Program-made: the position numbers and the translations under genes
NCBI RefSeq assembly: GCF_030272615.1
Contig: NC_081414.1
Span: forward strand, 664,669,938 to 664,733,937
DNA: 64,000 nucleotides
Source of the DNA: Cryptomeria japonica
Lineage: Eukaryota; Streptophyta; Pinopsida; Cupressales; Cupressaceae
Direction of reading: 5' to 3'
Notes under the pieces: generated by a model
Database searches by the model: none
What the model saw: the letters and a program-made list of their open reading frames with translations, nothing else
What the model was told of the DNA's origin: nothing
Part shown: positions 12,600 through 25,955 of the stretch, piece after piece
Layout of the letters: each line of letters starts with the position of its first letter
Position numbering within the stretch: the stretch's first letter is position 1

Positions 12600-14259
12600 T
12601 GTAACGTCATAAATTGTACGCACTTGCTAAAGTAGTACAATTTAACACCTAGTTTAGCACCCGCCTTGGCGCAGTTACATTTTGCATTTCATTTCCCCTT
12701 TAGCACTTAATTAATCAAATTAATTAGGTCTAAAGGTTCTATTTCATCATTTTCCACATCATAAAGTCAGGCCCTTTCATTAAAGCATGCTCCTTTCATT
12801 TTATTCTTCCAATACACTACTTGGGTAAAAAACCCTAATTAGGCCCTATTCTGAGCTTGGGGGCTTGATTTCGGGGGTCAAAACATCTCGAAATCACCTG
12901 TAACTTCGGGATTCTCTCTAAAATCATCATATCTGACGGCCCTGAAAATTTGGTGAAAAGTTGTCGGGATCATGGTGCCCGGAGTGCACACGGTCCCGGA
13001 CATTTTTCTCAAAATTTTAGGAGCGCGATCCAATCATAAAATAAAGCTTAACCCCAAGAAATTGGCGGGATATTCAATCTCTAGGTCGGTCAAAAGACGA
13101 AATTATGACCTAGGGTTTCATACATAAGAGCTCTCTTTCTTCATTGGAAGGGATCGGAATTTTGTTTTCAAGAACCTCATATGCAGTGAAAGAGTAGATC
13201 TTTGAAGACTTCAACAACTTTCAACATCCCTCTATCAAGCATTTATCAAATCCATTCATCCATTTAGGGCTTGGAAGACATTGAAGAACAATAGGAGATC
13301 ACCGACTGAAGATTGGCTTGTACTCCTCCCTTGGGGGTTGGGTATGATTTCATGTTGTTTTCATGTCTTTGCATAAGCTTCAATATCTCATTTATTCATG
13401 CTTTAGATCACTTTGCATCTTGATTTAGAGCATTCACATTATCATTAACAAGCAATTAGGGTTTACTTTCTAGGTTGCTCTAGTTTGCTTACTTGCATTT
13501 TAGATCTTGCACACACACAAGGTCTGCACACACATTACTTTTACAATACAACTTGGCTATTCATGGAGGTGGAAATCACCGAAGCGGGGGTTTGACTAAG
13601 GTAAAACCCTATATAGCCGCCCAAACACCTTTTTCAGATATAAGTGCAGGTTTCGAGACTCGGACGACGCCGCAGGTTGCAGATCCGGAAGAAGCAGGTC
13701 GAGACAGCACCCCACATCAAATTGTAGAGCAAGATACCAGGACAGGGGAGTGGGGCACCCTGGTCCTACCAGGACAGGGGCACTGGGCACCCTGGTCCCT
13801 GGGACAGAGGCGCTGGGCACCCTGGTCCTCCTAACAGGCAGCATTTCGGACAGTTTCCAGAGTGCAAAAATAGTGGTTTCAGGTGCAGTTTCGGGTGCAG
13901 AATCAGGATAGTGGCGCCCGCGCCCCCGTCCCGAACATTTCCACTCAGATTTTGACTCCGGGTATGCATTTGCATTCTTGTCTTATCCTTGTGTTTACAG
14001 CTTTCCATTATTTAAGTTCAATTCTGCAATCTTGTTATTAGTTCATACTTGCATTCTAGGGTTAGGAATTGAACTTGCATAATCTTACCTTTCAATTACA
14101 ACAAAGGAATAGAAATCCTAATAGGTAGCCCGTGGCTCTCTCTTTCATAAAAAGAAGTAGCCAATTGTGTGATACCTCTAGGCTCTTTCGTATTCAGTAA
14201 TGTGTGACAAAAGGTAGGATTAGGGCATGATAACCTAGTCTCACTTTTTCCCCCACACA
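12600..14259 (+). repeat. Element B 3' LTR
   Basis: It matches the 5' LTR end to end (TGTAACG...CACACA) with scattered, mostly transition differences. It is followed by target duplication ctagg at 14260-14264. The GC-rich tandem block is at about 13735-13835. Confidence 0.93.
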
Positions 14260-14264
14260 CTAGG

Positions 14265-14513
14265 ATATAACATGTTATTGGGTCGCCCATGGATCCACAC
14301 CATGTAAGAAGTGCTATCCACATTCCATCAATGTGTCAAATTCCCATACAATGGTATTGAAATCACCATAAAGGGTGATCCAAATCCCTTCCAACATTGC
14401 AATTACTTGAAAGAAAGTATGGATAATCAGGTACCTATCAATCAGGCATCACCTCTCACTACACAACTGGAGGCACTAAAAATCATAGAAACAAAAAAGG
14501 ATATGCCTACAAC
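14265..14513 (+). pseudogene. Element A protease C-terminus, second fragment
   Basis: This continues the protease frame broken at 1468. The segment beginning G-Y-N-M-L-L-G-R-P-W-I-H matches the conserved C-terminal protease stretch of gypsy elements (compare Y-N-L-L-L-G-K-P-W-I-H in element B). An in-frame TAA follows directly at about 14308, probably from CAA. The frame is then open up to element C, whose target duplication acaac occupies 14509-14513. Confidence 0.8.
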
Positions 14514-15174
14514 TGTTAGTCTAGGTTTTTTTATTTTTCTTATGTTAGGGGGTATTTATTTTTCCTACACATATATTATTAAGCTTGCTTAGGTTATTAG
14601 GTGTGGTTAATATCAGGACACGTGGCGGAATACATTAGCTACATGTGTAACTCTCCACCTCACATGGGTAGTTGAGTTACACACCCTCTTTTGGCTTGTC
14701 GTGCCACCTCTCATAACCACTATTTTGTCATTTCCTAAGTGGGTTATGGGGTAGTTGGGTTTCTCACCCTCTTTTGGCCTTATGTGCCACCTCTTATAAC
14801 TCCTTTTTTGTTTTCATGTAAGGAGGTTATGCCACATGTTTTGGCATTTACCAAGTAGGTAAAAACCTCCCACCTTTTATGGGCTAGTAGGCAAAACCTC
14901 CCACTTTTTATGGAGGTGGGAGTTAATGCACCTCTTGGTTGTATATGCTATTATTTTTCTATATAATAAGCAATATACTCTCACCTTCACAAGGGAAGTG
15001 ATAGCTCGGTGAGACTCTTCTCTAAATTCTCTTCTTTATCTCTATTTTTCTCTCATATCAGATTTATCTTCATTCAGCTATTCTGATCTTCGATCATCCG
15101 TTGCTTGGAGTTGCATGTGATCTATGACCGACATCAGATCCTGGCTCAATTCTTGCTTCTCACAGAATTTAACA
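14514..15174 (+). repeat. Element C LTR 1 (5' outer)
   Basis: It begins TGTTAGTCTAGG and ends TTTAACA. It is preceded by duplication acaac. By eye it is closer to LTR 3 (about 8 differences) than to the middle LTR (about 18). Confidence 0.95.
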
Positions 15175-15186
15175 TGGTATCAGAGC
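15175..15186 (+). other. Element C primer binding site, copy 1
   Basis: TGGTATCAGAGC directly abuts LTR 1 and is complementary to the 3' end of plant initiator tRNA-Met. A second copy sits at 20896-20907. Confidence 0.95.
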
Positions 15187-15956
15187 CGTGTTGTCTGGTA
15201 TAGCTCATTGCTTTTCTGATTTATTTGAGAGATTTGAGATTGTTAGATAGCTAATATTTTTCTTAAAAACCAAGTATGTTCTTCTCCTGCATTTTCGTGT
15301 GATCTAGAGAATCAGAACAGTTTAAAGGAAAATAAGCTTCTAGTTAAATCTGGTTTTATATATGTGTTCTTTGAGATCTGGGTGATTGCAGCATTTTTGG
15401 TAATATTGGAGGCTTCTTTAGCATTTCCAGAGTGTCCAGAAGGCTTGTGAAAATCATAAGTGACTTTTATTTCACCAAATTCAGAGTTTGGAGAACACAG
15501 TAAAAAAAATCAGAGTACTTGACGGAAAGCTGGAAATGAGCACTCTTCATAATTGCAGGTCTTATTGAAATATTCTACCCTTCTTTTTTAGATATTGCAA
15601 GTTGAATCAGCTGCATGTTTTTTTTTCCCTTCTAGAGATCATATCTTTCTTCTCACAACTCTATTTTACAAAAACGAATAGTTGTTGGAAAGGTATTAAG
15701 ATACATTGAGCAGCTATAAGGCTAATTTTTTCAGATTTTGTGTTAAATTTATATGTATTTAAACTTTTTATTTTGGCCATTAAAGCCTTAGAAAGCATTG
15801 TAATCTAATAAAAGCCTTGTAAATGCACTAATTATAAAGTTCCAACCTTGTAATATTTGGGGGGGGTGATTTCAAAGACTAGTGAAAAGGGGGGTGTCTC
15901 TTGTGTCTTCTTTCTTGCACTCTTCTTGACTCTTTGCAATCTTCTTTTCTGCAATC
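15187..15956 (+). other. Element C untranslated leader, copy 1
   Basis: About 770 bp between primer binding site and gag ATG, with short T-rich and G-rich runs. It is repeated almost identically at 20908-21677. No ORF of note was seen. Confidence 0.7.
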
Positions 15957-18900
15957 ATGGATGCATCTACAGTTCCACTTTTAACACCATATAATTACTT
16001 TGAATGGAAATCTAAGATGATAATATATCTGAAAAGACATAGATATCATCGTGTTACTATGGGACTTGAAACTGAACCTCAAGATGCTGCAGAAAAGATT
16101 AAATGGTTTAATAAATGTGATGAAGCTTTTGGTACATTGTGCATGTAAGTCTCTCCTGACCTTCTTTTTCACATTGAATCTGCTACTACACCAAATGCAG
16201 TATGGACTACTTTGGGAAACCTCTTTGGTAAGCAGGATGAACTAAGAGGTCATCAATTGGAGAATGAACTCATAGGGTTGAATCCAGCCAATTTTGATAC
16301 TATACAAGACTACTTCACTAAACTTAAGTCTATAAGATTGCAGTTGGAACAGTGTGGAACTAAGAAAGATGATAAGCAACTGATCTTGAGTATTCTTTCT
16401 AAGCTTGGTCCTAACTATTCAGTGTTTGTTTCTACATTCTATGCTACCAAATGTGCCCTAGGTACCACATTCAAAATGCCTTCTTTAGATGATTTTGCTG
16501 CAGAACTCACTAGGGAGCAAGACAAATTGGTTCAAATGGGTACAATAAAGCCCTCTAAGTCACATGCCTTAGTTGTAAATCAAGGCACAAAAGAACAGAA
16601 AGGGTTTAGTAAGCAAGATAAGAAACAAAAGAACCAAGGAGAGAAGAAGAAAGATCAGAAATCTGCTACTTCAAAAGCAGACAATGAGACCTCTTCATCA
16701 AAAGGTGAACAACCTAAGAAGGAGAAGGTCAAGTGTTCTTATTGTAAGAGGCCTGGTCATGATGAACATAAGTGTTTAAAGAAACAAATTGAACACCTTT
16801 CAAATCTTCTTGAAAAGAATAATATCAAGGTTCCTGATTCAGTCAAACAAAGTTCATCGGAAGGATCTTCTAAGGACATAGATAAGAGTAAGGGGAAAGG
16901 AAAGGGTAAGGCCCTAGTTGCTATTGCCTCACAACCAAATTCTTGGATAATTGACTCAGGTGCTTCACACCACATGGCTTCTTAAGAAGATGATTTCATA
17001 TCTTTAGAGCCATGTTCTATGCCTTCCATCCTAATGGGTGATGACATTCCTGTTGAAGTGCATGGGAGAGGGTCTGTTGATGTGGGTGAAGGAACATTTC
17101 AAGATGTCCTTTGTGTTCCATCTTTATCAACTAATCTCTTATCTGTTTATCAGATCACTCACACTGGTTCTGGCAAGCGATTTGAGTTCACATCAGATGC
17201 AGTGGTAATCAGCGAAATGCATAATGGGTCTACTGTTGCTGTGGGAAAAGCAGATCATCATTCTAGATTATATCAGTTTTCTCACTTTTTTCCTAACTCT
17301 CCTTCGACAGTTTTACTCACTCATGCAGATGAGGTGAGTTGTTTGTGGCATCAACGGTTTGGCCACTTGAACTACCGTTACTTGCAACAACTCAGTCAAC
17401 AAGAAATGGTTTCAGGGTTGCCTTCTATTCGATTTTCTAATGGAGTTTGCCAGGGGTGCATTCTTGGTAAGCATCCAGAGGAGAAGTATGATAAAGGTAA
17501 AGCTTGGAGAGCTACACAACTATTGGAGTTGGTACATAGTGACTTGGCAGGACCATTTCTACAACCATCCTTCAGCAAGGCTAGATATGTCTTGACATTT
17601 ATTGACGACTTTTCCAGATATACATGGGTTTACTTTCTCAAAAAAAAGTCTGAAGTCTTTGAAAATTTTCTAGATTTCAAAGCTTTTGCAAAGAAACAAT
17701 CTGGGAAGTTCATCAAGATTCTGCGTACAAATAATGGGGGTGAATATGTTAATAATCAGTTTGAACAATTTTGTGCTTCAGAAGGTATCAACATGCAGCA
17801 CACAGTTCCATACAGTCCTCAACAAAATGGTGTAGCAGAACGAAAAAATAGGTCCTTGAAGGAGATGGCTAATTGTATGATTCACTCCAAGTCTTTGGCA
17901 CCTCAGTATTGGGCAGAGGCCATCAACTGTGCGTGTTACATCCAGAACCGAGTTCCTCATAAAGCTGTGAAGGGGGTAACTCCCTTTCAAGCTTGGACTG
18001 GTCAAAAACCCACAGTTAAACACTTTAGAGTGTTTGGTTCTCTTGCATGGGCCCACATTCCAGCTGAAAAACGCAAGGCTATGGATCCGCAGAGTAAGCC
18101 TTGCATATTTGTTGGATATCCAGATGATGTCAAAGGGTATAGGCTTCTCCATCCCACTACTCATGAGTTGTTCATTGAGAGGAGTGTTCGTTTTGAGGAG
18201 AGTTCTTCTAGTTCTTCTCATACCACTTCTCCATCCACTATCACATTGGAAAAATTGCATTATGATGATAGTTCTTCAGAGGATCTTAATCCTCCTAATC
18301 TTGATGAGGAGTCTTCTTCCTCTACTTCAGATGGTGATAGTGATGATGAGGATTCACATTCCTCTCATAGTCATCATTCAGAGGCTAATGATTCTCCCCT
18401 AGACTCTCCAGCCTCAGTGCCTCTTTGGGCTCGACAAACTTTTGAGTCAGCAGGAGATTGGCTTGGTGATCCATTAGATACTAGAAGAACAAGGTCACAA
18501 TTTCAGCAAGCTCCACATCTCTTCATTGCTTCAGCTTCTGATCCACAGTCCTTTCGAGAAGCTTCAGGTGTTCCTGAGTGGGATGCTGCAATGCAAGAAG
18601 AGTTCAATTCCTTGGAAAGGAATCACACATGGGATTTAGTTCCTCTTCCTAAGGGAAGGAAACTTGTTCGATGCAAGTGGATCTATCGAACAAAAGTTGC
18701 AGCGGATGGGTCAGTTGATAAGTATAAGGCTCGCTTGGTAGCAAAAGGTTTTTCCCAAGTTCCAAGGGTTGATTACTCTGAGACTTTTGCTCCAGTTGCT
18801 AAGATGAATTCCATCCGACTTGTTCTTGCTATAGCTGCAGCCCATCATTGGGAAGTTCATCAGATGGATGTGAAGAGTGCATTTCTTCATGGTGACCTTC

Positions 18901-20081
18901 AGGAGGAAATCTACATGGAGCAACCATAGGGGTTTGTTCAGGATCCTTCACTTGTGTGTCGACTTCGAAAGTCTCTCTATGGCCTTAAACAGGCTCCTTG
19001 AGCTTGGTATGCCAAGATGGACTCATTCCTTCTAACAGTTGGTTTCACTCGGTGCCATTCTGATCCGAACGTATACATTCTGCAACAGGATGAAACTCTC
19101 ACATTTTTGGTTCTCTATGTTGATGACTTGTTACTCACAGGGAATCACTCATCCACCATCAAAGCAGTGAAAATTGCTCTACATGATAGATTTTTGATGT
19201 CAGACTTGGGTCTTCTACATTACTTCTTGGGAATTGAGATCACTCAATCATCTTAAGGAATCTTCCTTGGACAACCCAAGTATGCACTTGATATGCTCTC
19301 CAGATTTCACATGGTTGATTGTAAGCCTGCACCTACTCCATTTTTGTCAGGGGTCAAACTTGAGGCTAAGTGCTCTTCACCCTTGGTTGATGGCACTTTA
19401 TATCGACAGCTTGTTGGAAGCCTCATTTATTTGACTCATACGAGACCCGACATTTCTTATGCTGTGGGCATGGTCTCTAGATTCATGCAGGAGCCACATG
19501 AGTTGCATTGGAAAGCAGCTAAGCGGATCCTCCACTACATTCAGGGTACTCACAATTATGGAATTCAGTATGTAGCAGGTGTGGATATTGACTTGGTAGG
19601 ATATACGGATTCAGATTGGGCAGGTGATTCTCAGGATCGCAAGTCTACTTCTGGGTATTGCTTCTCACCTGTTTCTGGTCCAGTTTGTTGGTCGAGCAAG
19701 AAGCAATCTGCAATTTCTCTTTCATCGACAGAGGCCGAGTATCGAGAGGCAGTCAATGCCACCATTGAGGCTATTTGACTTCAAAATATTCTTACTGAGT
19801 TTGGTATTCCAGTCAGAAAGCCTACCATCATCTTTTGCGATAATCAGAGTGCTATACAGATCTCAAAAAATCCAGTTCATCATCAGAGGACGAACCACAT
19901 TGAGATACATATGCACTATATTCGGGAGCTCATTCAGGAAGGCATCATTGATCTTAAGTATTGTTCTACATCGGAGCAAACTGCGGACATCTTCACCAAA
20001 CCTTTCACTGAAAGCAAGTTCCTTCATTTGCGATCCTTGCTTGGGATGCAAAAGGTGTCTACTTCAGGAGGGGCTTCTTAG
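15957..20081 (+). pseudogene. Element C gag-pol, copy 1 (six in-frame stops)
   Basis: One frame from ATG 15957 to TAG 20079-20081. Gag has a zinc knuckle CX2CX4HX4C (C-S-Y-C ... H ... C, about 16736-16777). Protease has I-D-S-G-A-S with its Asp at 16953-16955. Integrase has a GAG-pre-integrase H/C finger and the active-site region, but the second catalytic Asp is Asn (AAT at 17730-17732). Reverse transcriptase has Y-V-D-D from 19116, and RNase H contains the T-D-S-D-W-A-G motif. Stops are at 16146, 16983, 18927, 18999, 19254 and 19776; only the TAA at 16983 is shared with copy 2. It cannot give a full polyprotein and its integrase would be inactive. Confidence 0.92.
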
Positions 20082-20225
20082 TCCTTCATTCTTTCTCTCT
20101 CTATTTAGGGGGGTCTATTCCTCTTATGGGGGGCTTCTTCTTTTGGGGGGGATATTTATGTACATGGGTACCTAACATGGCCTCATTTTTCAGGACCCAT
20201 CTTTTCACCCACCTAAGCTACGCTT

Positions 20226-20234
20226 AAGGGGGGG
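20226..20234 (+). other. Element C polypurine tract, copy 1
   Basis: AAGGGGGGG directly precedes the TG of the middle LTR. The second copy is at 25947-25955. Confidence 0.85.
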
Positions 20235-20895
20235 TGTTAGTGTAGGTTTTTTTATTTTCCTTATGTTAGGGGGTATTTATTTTTCCTACACATATATTAT
20301 TAAGCTTGCTTAGGTTATTAGGTGTGGTTAATATGAGGACACGTGGTGGAATACATTAGGTACATGTGTTACTCTCCACCTCACATGGGTAGTTGAGTTA
20401 CACACCCTCTTTTGGCTTGTTGTGCCACCTCTCATAACCACTATTTTGTCATTTCCTAAGTGGGTTATGGGGTAGTTGGGTTTCTCACCCTCTTTTGGCC
20501 TTATGTGCCACCTCTTATAACTCCTTTTTTGTTTTCATGTAAGGAGGTTATGCCACATCTTTTGGCATTTACCAAGTACGTAAAAACCTCCCACCTTTTA
20601 TGGGCTAGTAGGTAAAACCTCTCACTTTTTATGGAGGTGGGAGTTAATGCACCTCTTGGTTGTATATGCTATTATTTTTCTATATAATAAGCAATATACT
20701 CTCACCTTCACAAGGGAAGTGATAGCTCGGTGAGAGTCTTCTCTAAATTCTCTTCTTTATCTTTATTTTTCTCTCATATCAGATTTAGCTTCATTCAGCT
20801 ATTTTGATCTTCGATCATCCATTGCTTGGAGTTGCATGTGATCTATGACCGACATCAGATCCTTGCTCAACTCTTGCTTCTCACAGAATTTAACA
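20235..20895 (+). repeat. Element C LTR 2 (shared middle LTR)
   Basis: It begins TGTTAGTGTAGG and ends TTTAACA, serving both as 3' LTR of copy 1 and 5' LTR of copy 2. It carries about 12 changes absent from both outer LTRs (for example GGTGG, TACGTA and ACTCTT near its end), more than either outer LTR. Confidence 0.95.
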
Positions 20896-21677
20896 TGGTA
20901 TCAGAGCCGTGTTGTCTGGTATAGCTCATTGCTTTTCTGATTTATTTGAGAGATTTGAGATTGTTAGATAGCTAATATTTTTCTTAAAAACCAAGTATGC
21001 TCTTCTCCTGCATTTTTGTGTGATCTAGAGTATCAGAATAGTTTAAAGGAAAATAAGCTTCTAGTTAAATCTGGTTTTATATATGTGTTCTTTGAGATCT
21101 GGGTGATTGCAGCATTTTTGGTAATATTGGAGGCTTCTTTAGCATTTCCAGAGTGTCCAGAAGGCTTGTGAAAATCATAAGTGACTTTTATTTCACCAAA
21201 TTCAGAGTTTGGAGAACACAGTAAAAAAAATCAGAGTACTTGACGGAACGCTGGAAATGAGCACTCTTCATAATTGCACGTCTTATTGAAATATTCTACC
21301 CTTCTTTTTTAGATATTGCAAGTTGAATCAGCTGCATGTTTTTTTTTCCCTTCTAGAGATCATATCTTTCTTCTCACAACTCTATTTTACAAAAATGAAT
21401 AGTTGTTGGAAAGGTATTAAGATACATTGAGCAGCTATAAGGCTAATTTTTTCAGATTTTGTGTTAAATTTATATGTATTTAAACTTTTTATTTTGGCCA
21501 TTAAAGCCTTAGAAAGCATTGTAATCTAATAAAAGCCTTGTAAATGCACTAATTATAAAGTGCCAACCTTGTAATATTTGGGGGGGGTGATTTCAAAGAC
21601 TAGTGAAAAGGGGGGTGTCTCTTGTGTCTTCTTTCTTGCACTCTTCTTGACTCTTTGCAATCTTCTTTTCTGCTATC
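20896..21677 (+). other. Element C primer binding site and leader, copy 2
   Basis: TGGTATCAGAGC at 20896-20907 is followed by a 770-bp leader nearly identical to that of copy 1. No coding sequence. Confidence 0.85.
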
Positions 21678-24600
21678 ATGGATGCATCTACAGTTCCACT
21701 TTTAACACCATATAATTACTTTGAATGGAAATCTAAGATGATAATATATCTGAAAAGACATGGATATCATCGTGTTACTATGGGACTTGAAACTGAACCT
21801 CAAGATGCTGCAGAAAAGATTAAATGGTTTAATAAATGTGATGAAGCTTTTCGTACATTGTGCATGTCAGTCTCTCCTTACCTTCTTTTTCACATTGAAT
21901 CTGCTACTACACCAAATGCAGTATGGACTACTTTGGGAAACCTCTTTGGTAAGCAGGATGAACTAAGAGGTCATCAATTGGAGAATGAACTCATAGGGTT
22001 GAATCCAGCCAATTTTGATACTATACAAGACTTCTTCACTAAACTTAAGTCTATAAGATTGCAGTTGGAACAATGTGGAACTAAGAAAGATGATAAGCAA
22101 CTGATCTTGAGTATTCTTTCTAAGCTTGGTCCTAACTATTCAGTGTTTGTTTCTACATTCTATGCTACCAAATGTGCCCTAGGTACCACATTCAAAATGC
22201 CTTCTTTAGATGATTTTGCTGTAGAACTCACTAGGGAGCAGGACAAATTCGTTCAAATGGGTACAATAAAGCCCTCTAAGTCACATGCCTTAGTTGTAAA
22301 TCAAGGCACAAAAGAACAGAAAGGGTTTAGTAAGCAAGATAAGAAACAAAAGAACCAAGGAGAGAAGAAGAAAGATCAGAAATCTGCTACTTCAAAAGCA
22401 GACAATGAGACCTCGTCATCAAAAGGTGAACAACCTAAGAAGGAGAAGGTCAAGTGTTCTTATTGTAAGAGGCCTGGTCATGATGAACATAAGTGTTTAA
22501 AGAAACAAATTGAACACCTTTCAAATATTCTTGAAAAGAATAATATCAAGGTTCCTGATTTAGTCAAACAAAGTTCATCGGAAGGATCTTCTAAGGACAT
22601 AGATAAGAGTAAGGGGAAAGGAAAGGGTAAGGCCCTAGTTGCTATTGCTTCACAACCAAATTCTTGGATAATTGACTCAGGTGCTTCACACCACATGGCT
22701 TCTTAAGAAGATGATTTCATATCTTTAGAGCCATGTTCTATGCCTTCCATCCTAATGGGTGATGACACTCCTGTTGAAGTGCATGGGAGAGGGTCTGTTG
22801 ATGTGGGTGAAGGAACATTTCAAGATGTCCTTTGTGTTCCATCTTTATCAACTAATCTCTTATCTGTTTATCAGATCACTCACACTGGTTCTGGCAAGCG
22901 AGTTGAGTTCACATCAGATGCAGTGGTAATCAGCGAAATGCATAATGGGTCTACTGTTGCTGTGGGAAAAGCAGATCATCATTCGAGATTATATCAGTTT
23001 TCTCACTTTGTTCCTGACTCTCCTTCGACAGTTTTACTCACTCATGCAGATGAGGTGAGTTGTTTGTGGCATCAATGGTTTGGCCACTTGAACTACCGTT
23101 ACTTGCAACAACTCAGTCAACAAGAAATGGTTTCAGGGTTGCCTTCTATTCGATTTTCTGATGGAGTTTGCCAGGGGTGCATTCTTGGTAAGCATCCAGA
23201 GGAGAAGTATGATAAAGGTAAAGCTTGGAGAGCTACACAACTATTGGAGTTGGTACATAGTGACTTGGCAGGACCATTTCCACAACCATCCTTCAGCAAG
23301 GCTAGATATGTCTTGACATTTATTGACGACTTTTCCAGATATACATGGGTTTACTTTCTCAAAAAAAAGTCTGAAGTCTTTGAAAATTTTCTAGATTTCA
23401 AAGCTTTTGCAAAGAAACAATCTGGGAAGTTCATCAAGATTCTGCGTATAGATAATGGGGGCGAATATGTTAATAATCAGTTTGAATAGTTTTGTGCTTC
23501 AGAAGGTATCAACATGCAGCACACAGTTCCATACAGTCCTCAACAAAATGGTGTAGCAGAACGAAAAAATAGGTCCTTGAAGGAGATGGCTAATTGTATG
23601 ATTCACTCCAAGTCTTTGGCACCTCAGTATTGGGCAGAGGCCATCAACTGTGCGTGTTACATCAAGAACTGAGTTCCTCATAAAGCTGTGAAGGGGGTAA
23701 CTCCCTTTCAAGCTTGGACTGGTCGAAAACCCACAGTTAAACACTTTAGAGTGTTTGTTTCTCTTGCATGGGCCCACATTCCATCTGAAAAACGCAAGGC
23801 TATGGATCCGCAGAGTAAGCCTTGCATATTTGTTGGATATCCAGATGATGTCAAAGGGTATAGGCTTCTCCATCCCACTACTCATGAGTTGTTCATTGAG
23901 TGGAGTGTTCGTTTTGAGGAGAGTTCTTCTAGTTCTTCTCATACCACTTCTCCATCCACTATCACATTGGAGAAATTGCATTATGATGACAGTTCTTCAG
24001 AGGATCTTAATCCTCCTAATCTTGATGAGGAGTCTTCTTCCTCTACTTCAGATGGTGATAGTGATGATGAGGATTCACATTCCTCTCATAGTCATCATTC
24101 AGAGGCTGATGATTCTCCCCTAAACTCTCCAGCCTCAGTGCCCCTTTGGGCTCGACAAACTTTTGAGTCAGTAGGAGATTGGCTTGGTGATCCATTAGAT
24201 ACTAGAAGAACAAGGTCACAATTTCGGCAAGCTCCACATCTCTTCATTGCTTCAGCTTCTGATCCACAGTCCTTTCGAGAAGCTTCAGGTGTTCCTGAGT
24301 GGGATGCTGCAATGCAAGAAGAGTTCAATTCCTTGGAAAGGAATCACACATGGGATTTAGTTCCTCTTCCTAAGGGAAGGAAACTTGTTCGATGCAAGTG
24401 GATCTATCGAACAAAATTTGCAGCAGATGGGTCAGTTGATAAGTATAAGGCTTGCTTGGTAGCAAACTGTTTTTCCCAAGTTCCAGGGGTTGATTACACT
24501 GAGACTTTTGCTCCAGTTGCTAAGATGAATTCCATCTGACCTGTTCTTGCTATAGCTGCAGCCCATCGTTGGGAAGTTCATCAGATGGATGTGAAGAGTG

Positions 24601-25802
24601 CATTTCTTCATGGTGACCTTCAGGAGGAAATCTACATGGAGCAACCACAGGGGTTTGTTCAGGATCCTTCACTTGTGTGTCGACTTCGAAAGTCTCTCTA
24701 TGGCCTTAAACAGGCTCCTCGAGCTTGGTATGCCAAGATGGACTCATTCCTTCTAACAGTTGGTTTCACTCGGTGCCATTCTGATCCGAACGTATACATT
24801 CTGCAACAGGATGAAACTCTCACATTTTTGGTTCTCTATGTTGATGACTTGTTACTCACAGGGAGTCACTCATCCACCATCAAAGCAGTGAAAATTGCTC
24901 TACATGATAGATTTTTGATGTCAGACTTGGGTCTTCTACATTACTTCTTGGGAATTGAGATCACTCAATCATCTTCAGGAATCTTCCTTGGACAACCCAA
25001 GTATGCACTTGATATGCTCTCCAGATTTCACATGGCTGATTGTAAGCCTGCACCTACTCCATTTTTGTCAGGGGTCAAACTTGAGGCTAAGTGCTCTTCA
25101 CCCTTGGTTGATGGCACTTTATATCGACAGCTTGTTGGAAGCCTCATTTATTTGACTCATACGAGACCCGACATTTCTTATGTTGTGGGCATGGTCTCTA
25201 GATTCATGCAGGAGCCACATGAGTTGCATTGGAAAGCAGCTAAGCAGATCCTCCACTACATTCAGGGTACTCACAATTATGGAATTCAGTATGTAGCAGG
25301 TGTGGATATTGACTTGGTAGGATATACGGATTCAGATTGGGCAGGTGATTCTCAGGATCGCAAGTCTACTTCTGGGTATTGCTTCTCACTTGGTTCTGGT
25401 CCAATTTGTTGGTCGAGCAAGAAGCAATCTGCAATTGCTCTTTCATCGACAGAGGCCGAGTATCGAGGGGCAGTCAATGCCACCACTAAGGCTATTTGGC
25501 TTCAAAATATTCTTACTGAGTTTGGTATTCCAGTCAGAAAGCCTACCATCATCTTTTGTGATAATCAGAGTGCTATACAGATCTCAAGAAATCCAGTTCA
25601 TCATCAGAGGATGAAACACATTGAGATACATATGCACTATATTCGGGAGCTCATTCAGGAAGGCATCATTGATCTTAAGTATTGTTCTACATCGGAGCAA
25701 ACTGCGGACATCTTCACCAAACCTTTCACTAAAAGCAAGTTCCTTCATTTGTGATCTTTGCTTGGGATGCAAAAGGTGTCTACTTCAGGAGGGGCTTCTT
25801 AG
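21678..25802 (+). pseudogene. Element C gag-pol, copy 2 (five in-frame stops)
   Basis: The same architecture as copy 1, offset by exactly 5721 bp. The gag frame is intact for 342 codons from ATG 21678, and the zinc knuckle and protease motif I-D-S-G-A-S are present. The shared TAA is at 22704-22706. The integrase active-site Asp lost in copy 1 is present here (GAT 23451-23453). Reverse transcriptase and RNase H from 24585 are open for 389 codons with Y-V-D-D. Private stops are at 23487, 23670, 24537 and 25752; three fit CGA to TGA when compared with copy 1. The two copies are damaged at different places. Confidence 0.92.
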
Positions 25803-25955
25803 TCCTTCATTCTTTCTCTCTCTATTTAGGGGGGTCTATTCCTCTTATGGGGGGCTTCTTCTTTTGCGGGGGATATTTATGTACATGGGTACCTAACATG
25901 GCCTCATTTGTCGGGATCCATCTTTTCACCCACCTAAGCTACGCTTAAGGGGGGG

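Noticed and set aside
17778-18260. 160-codon minus-strand ORF, repeated at 23499-23981
   Set aside because: Its conservation is explained by the near-identity of the two copia copies; it is antisense to integrase and has no domain.
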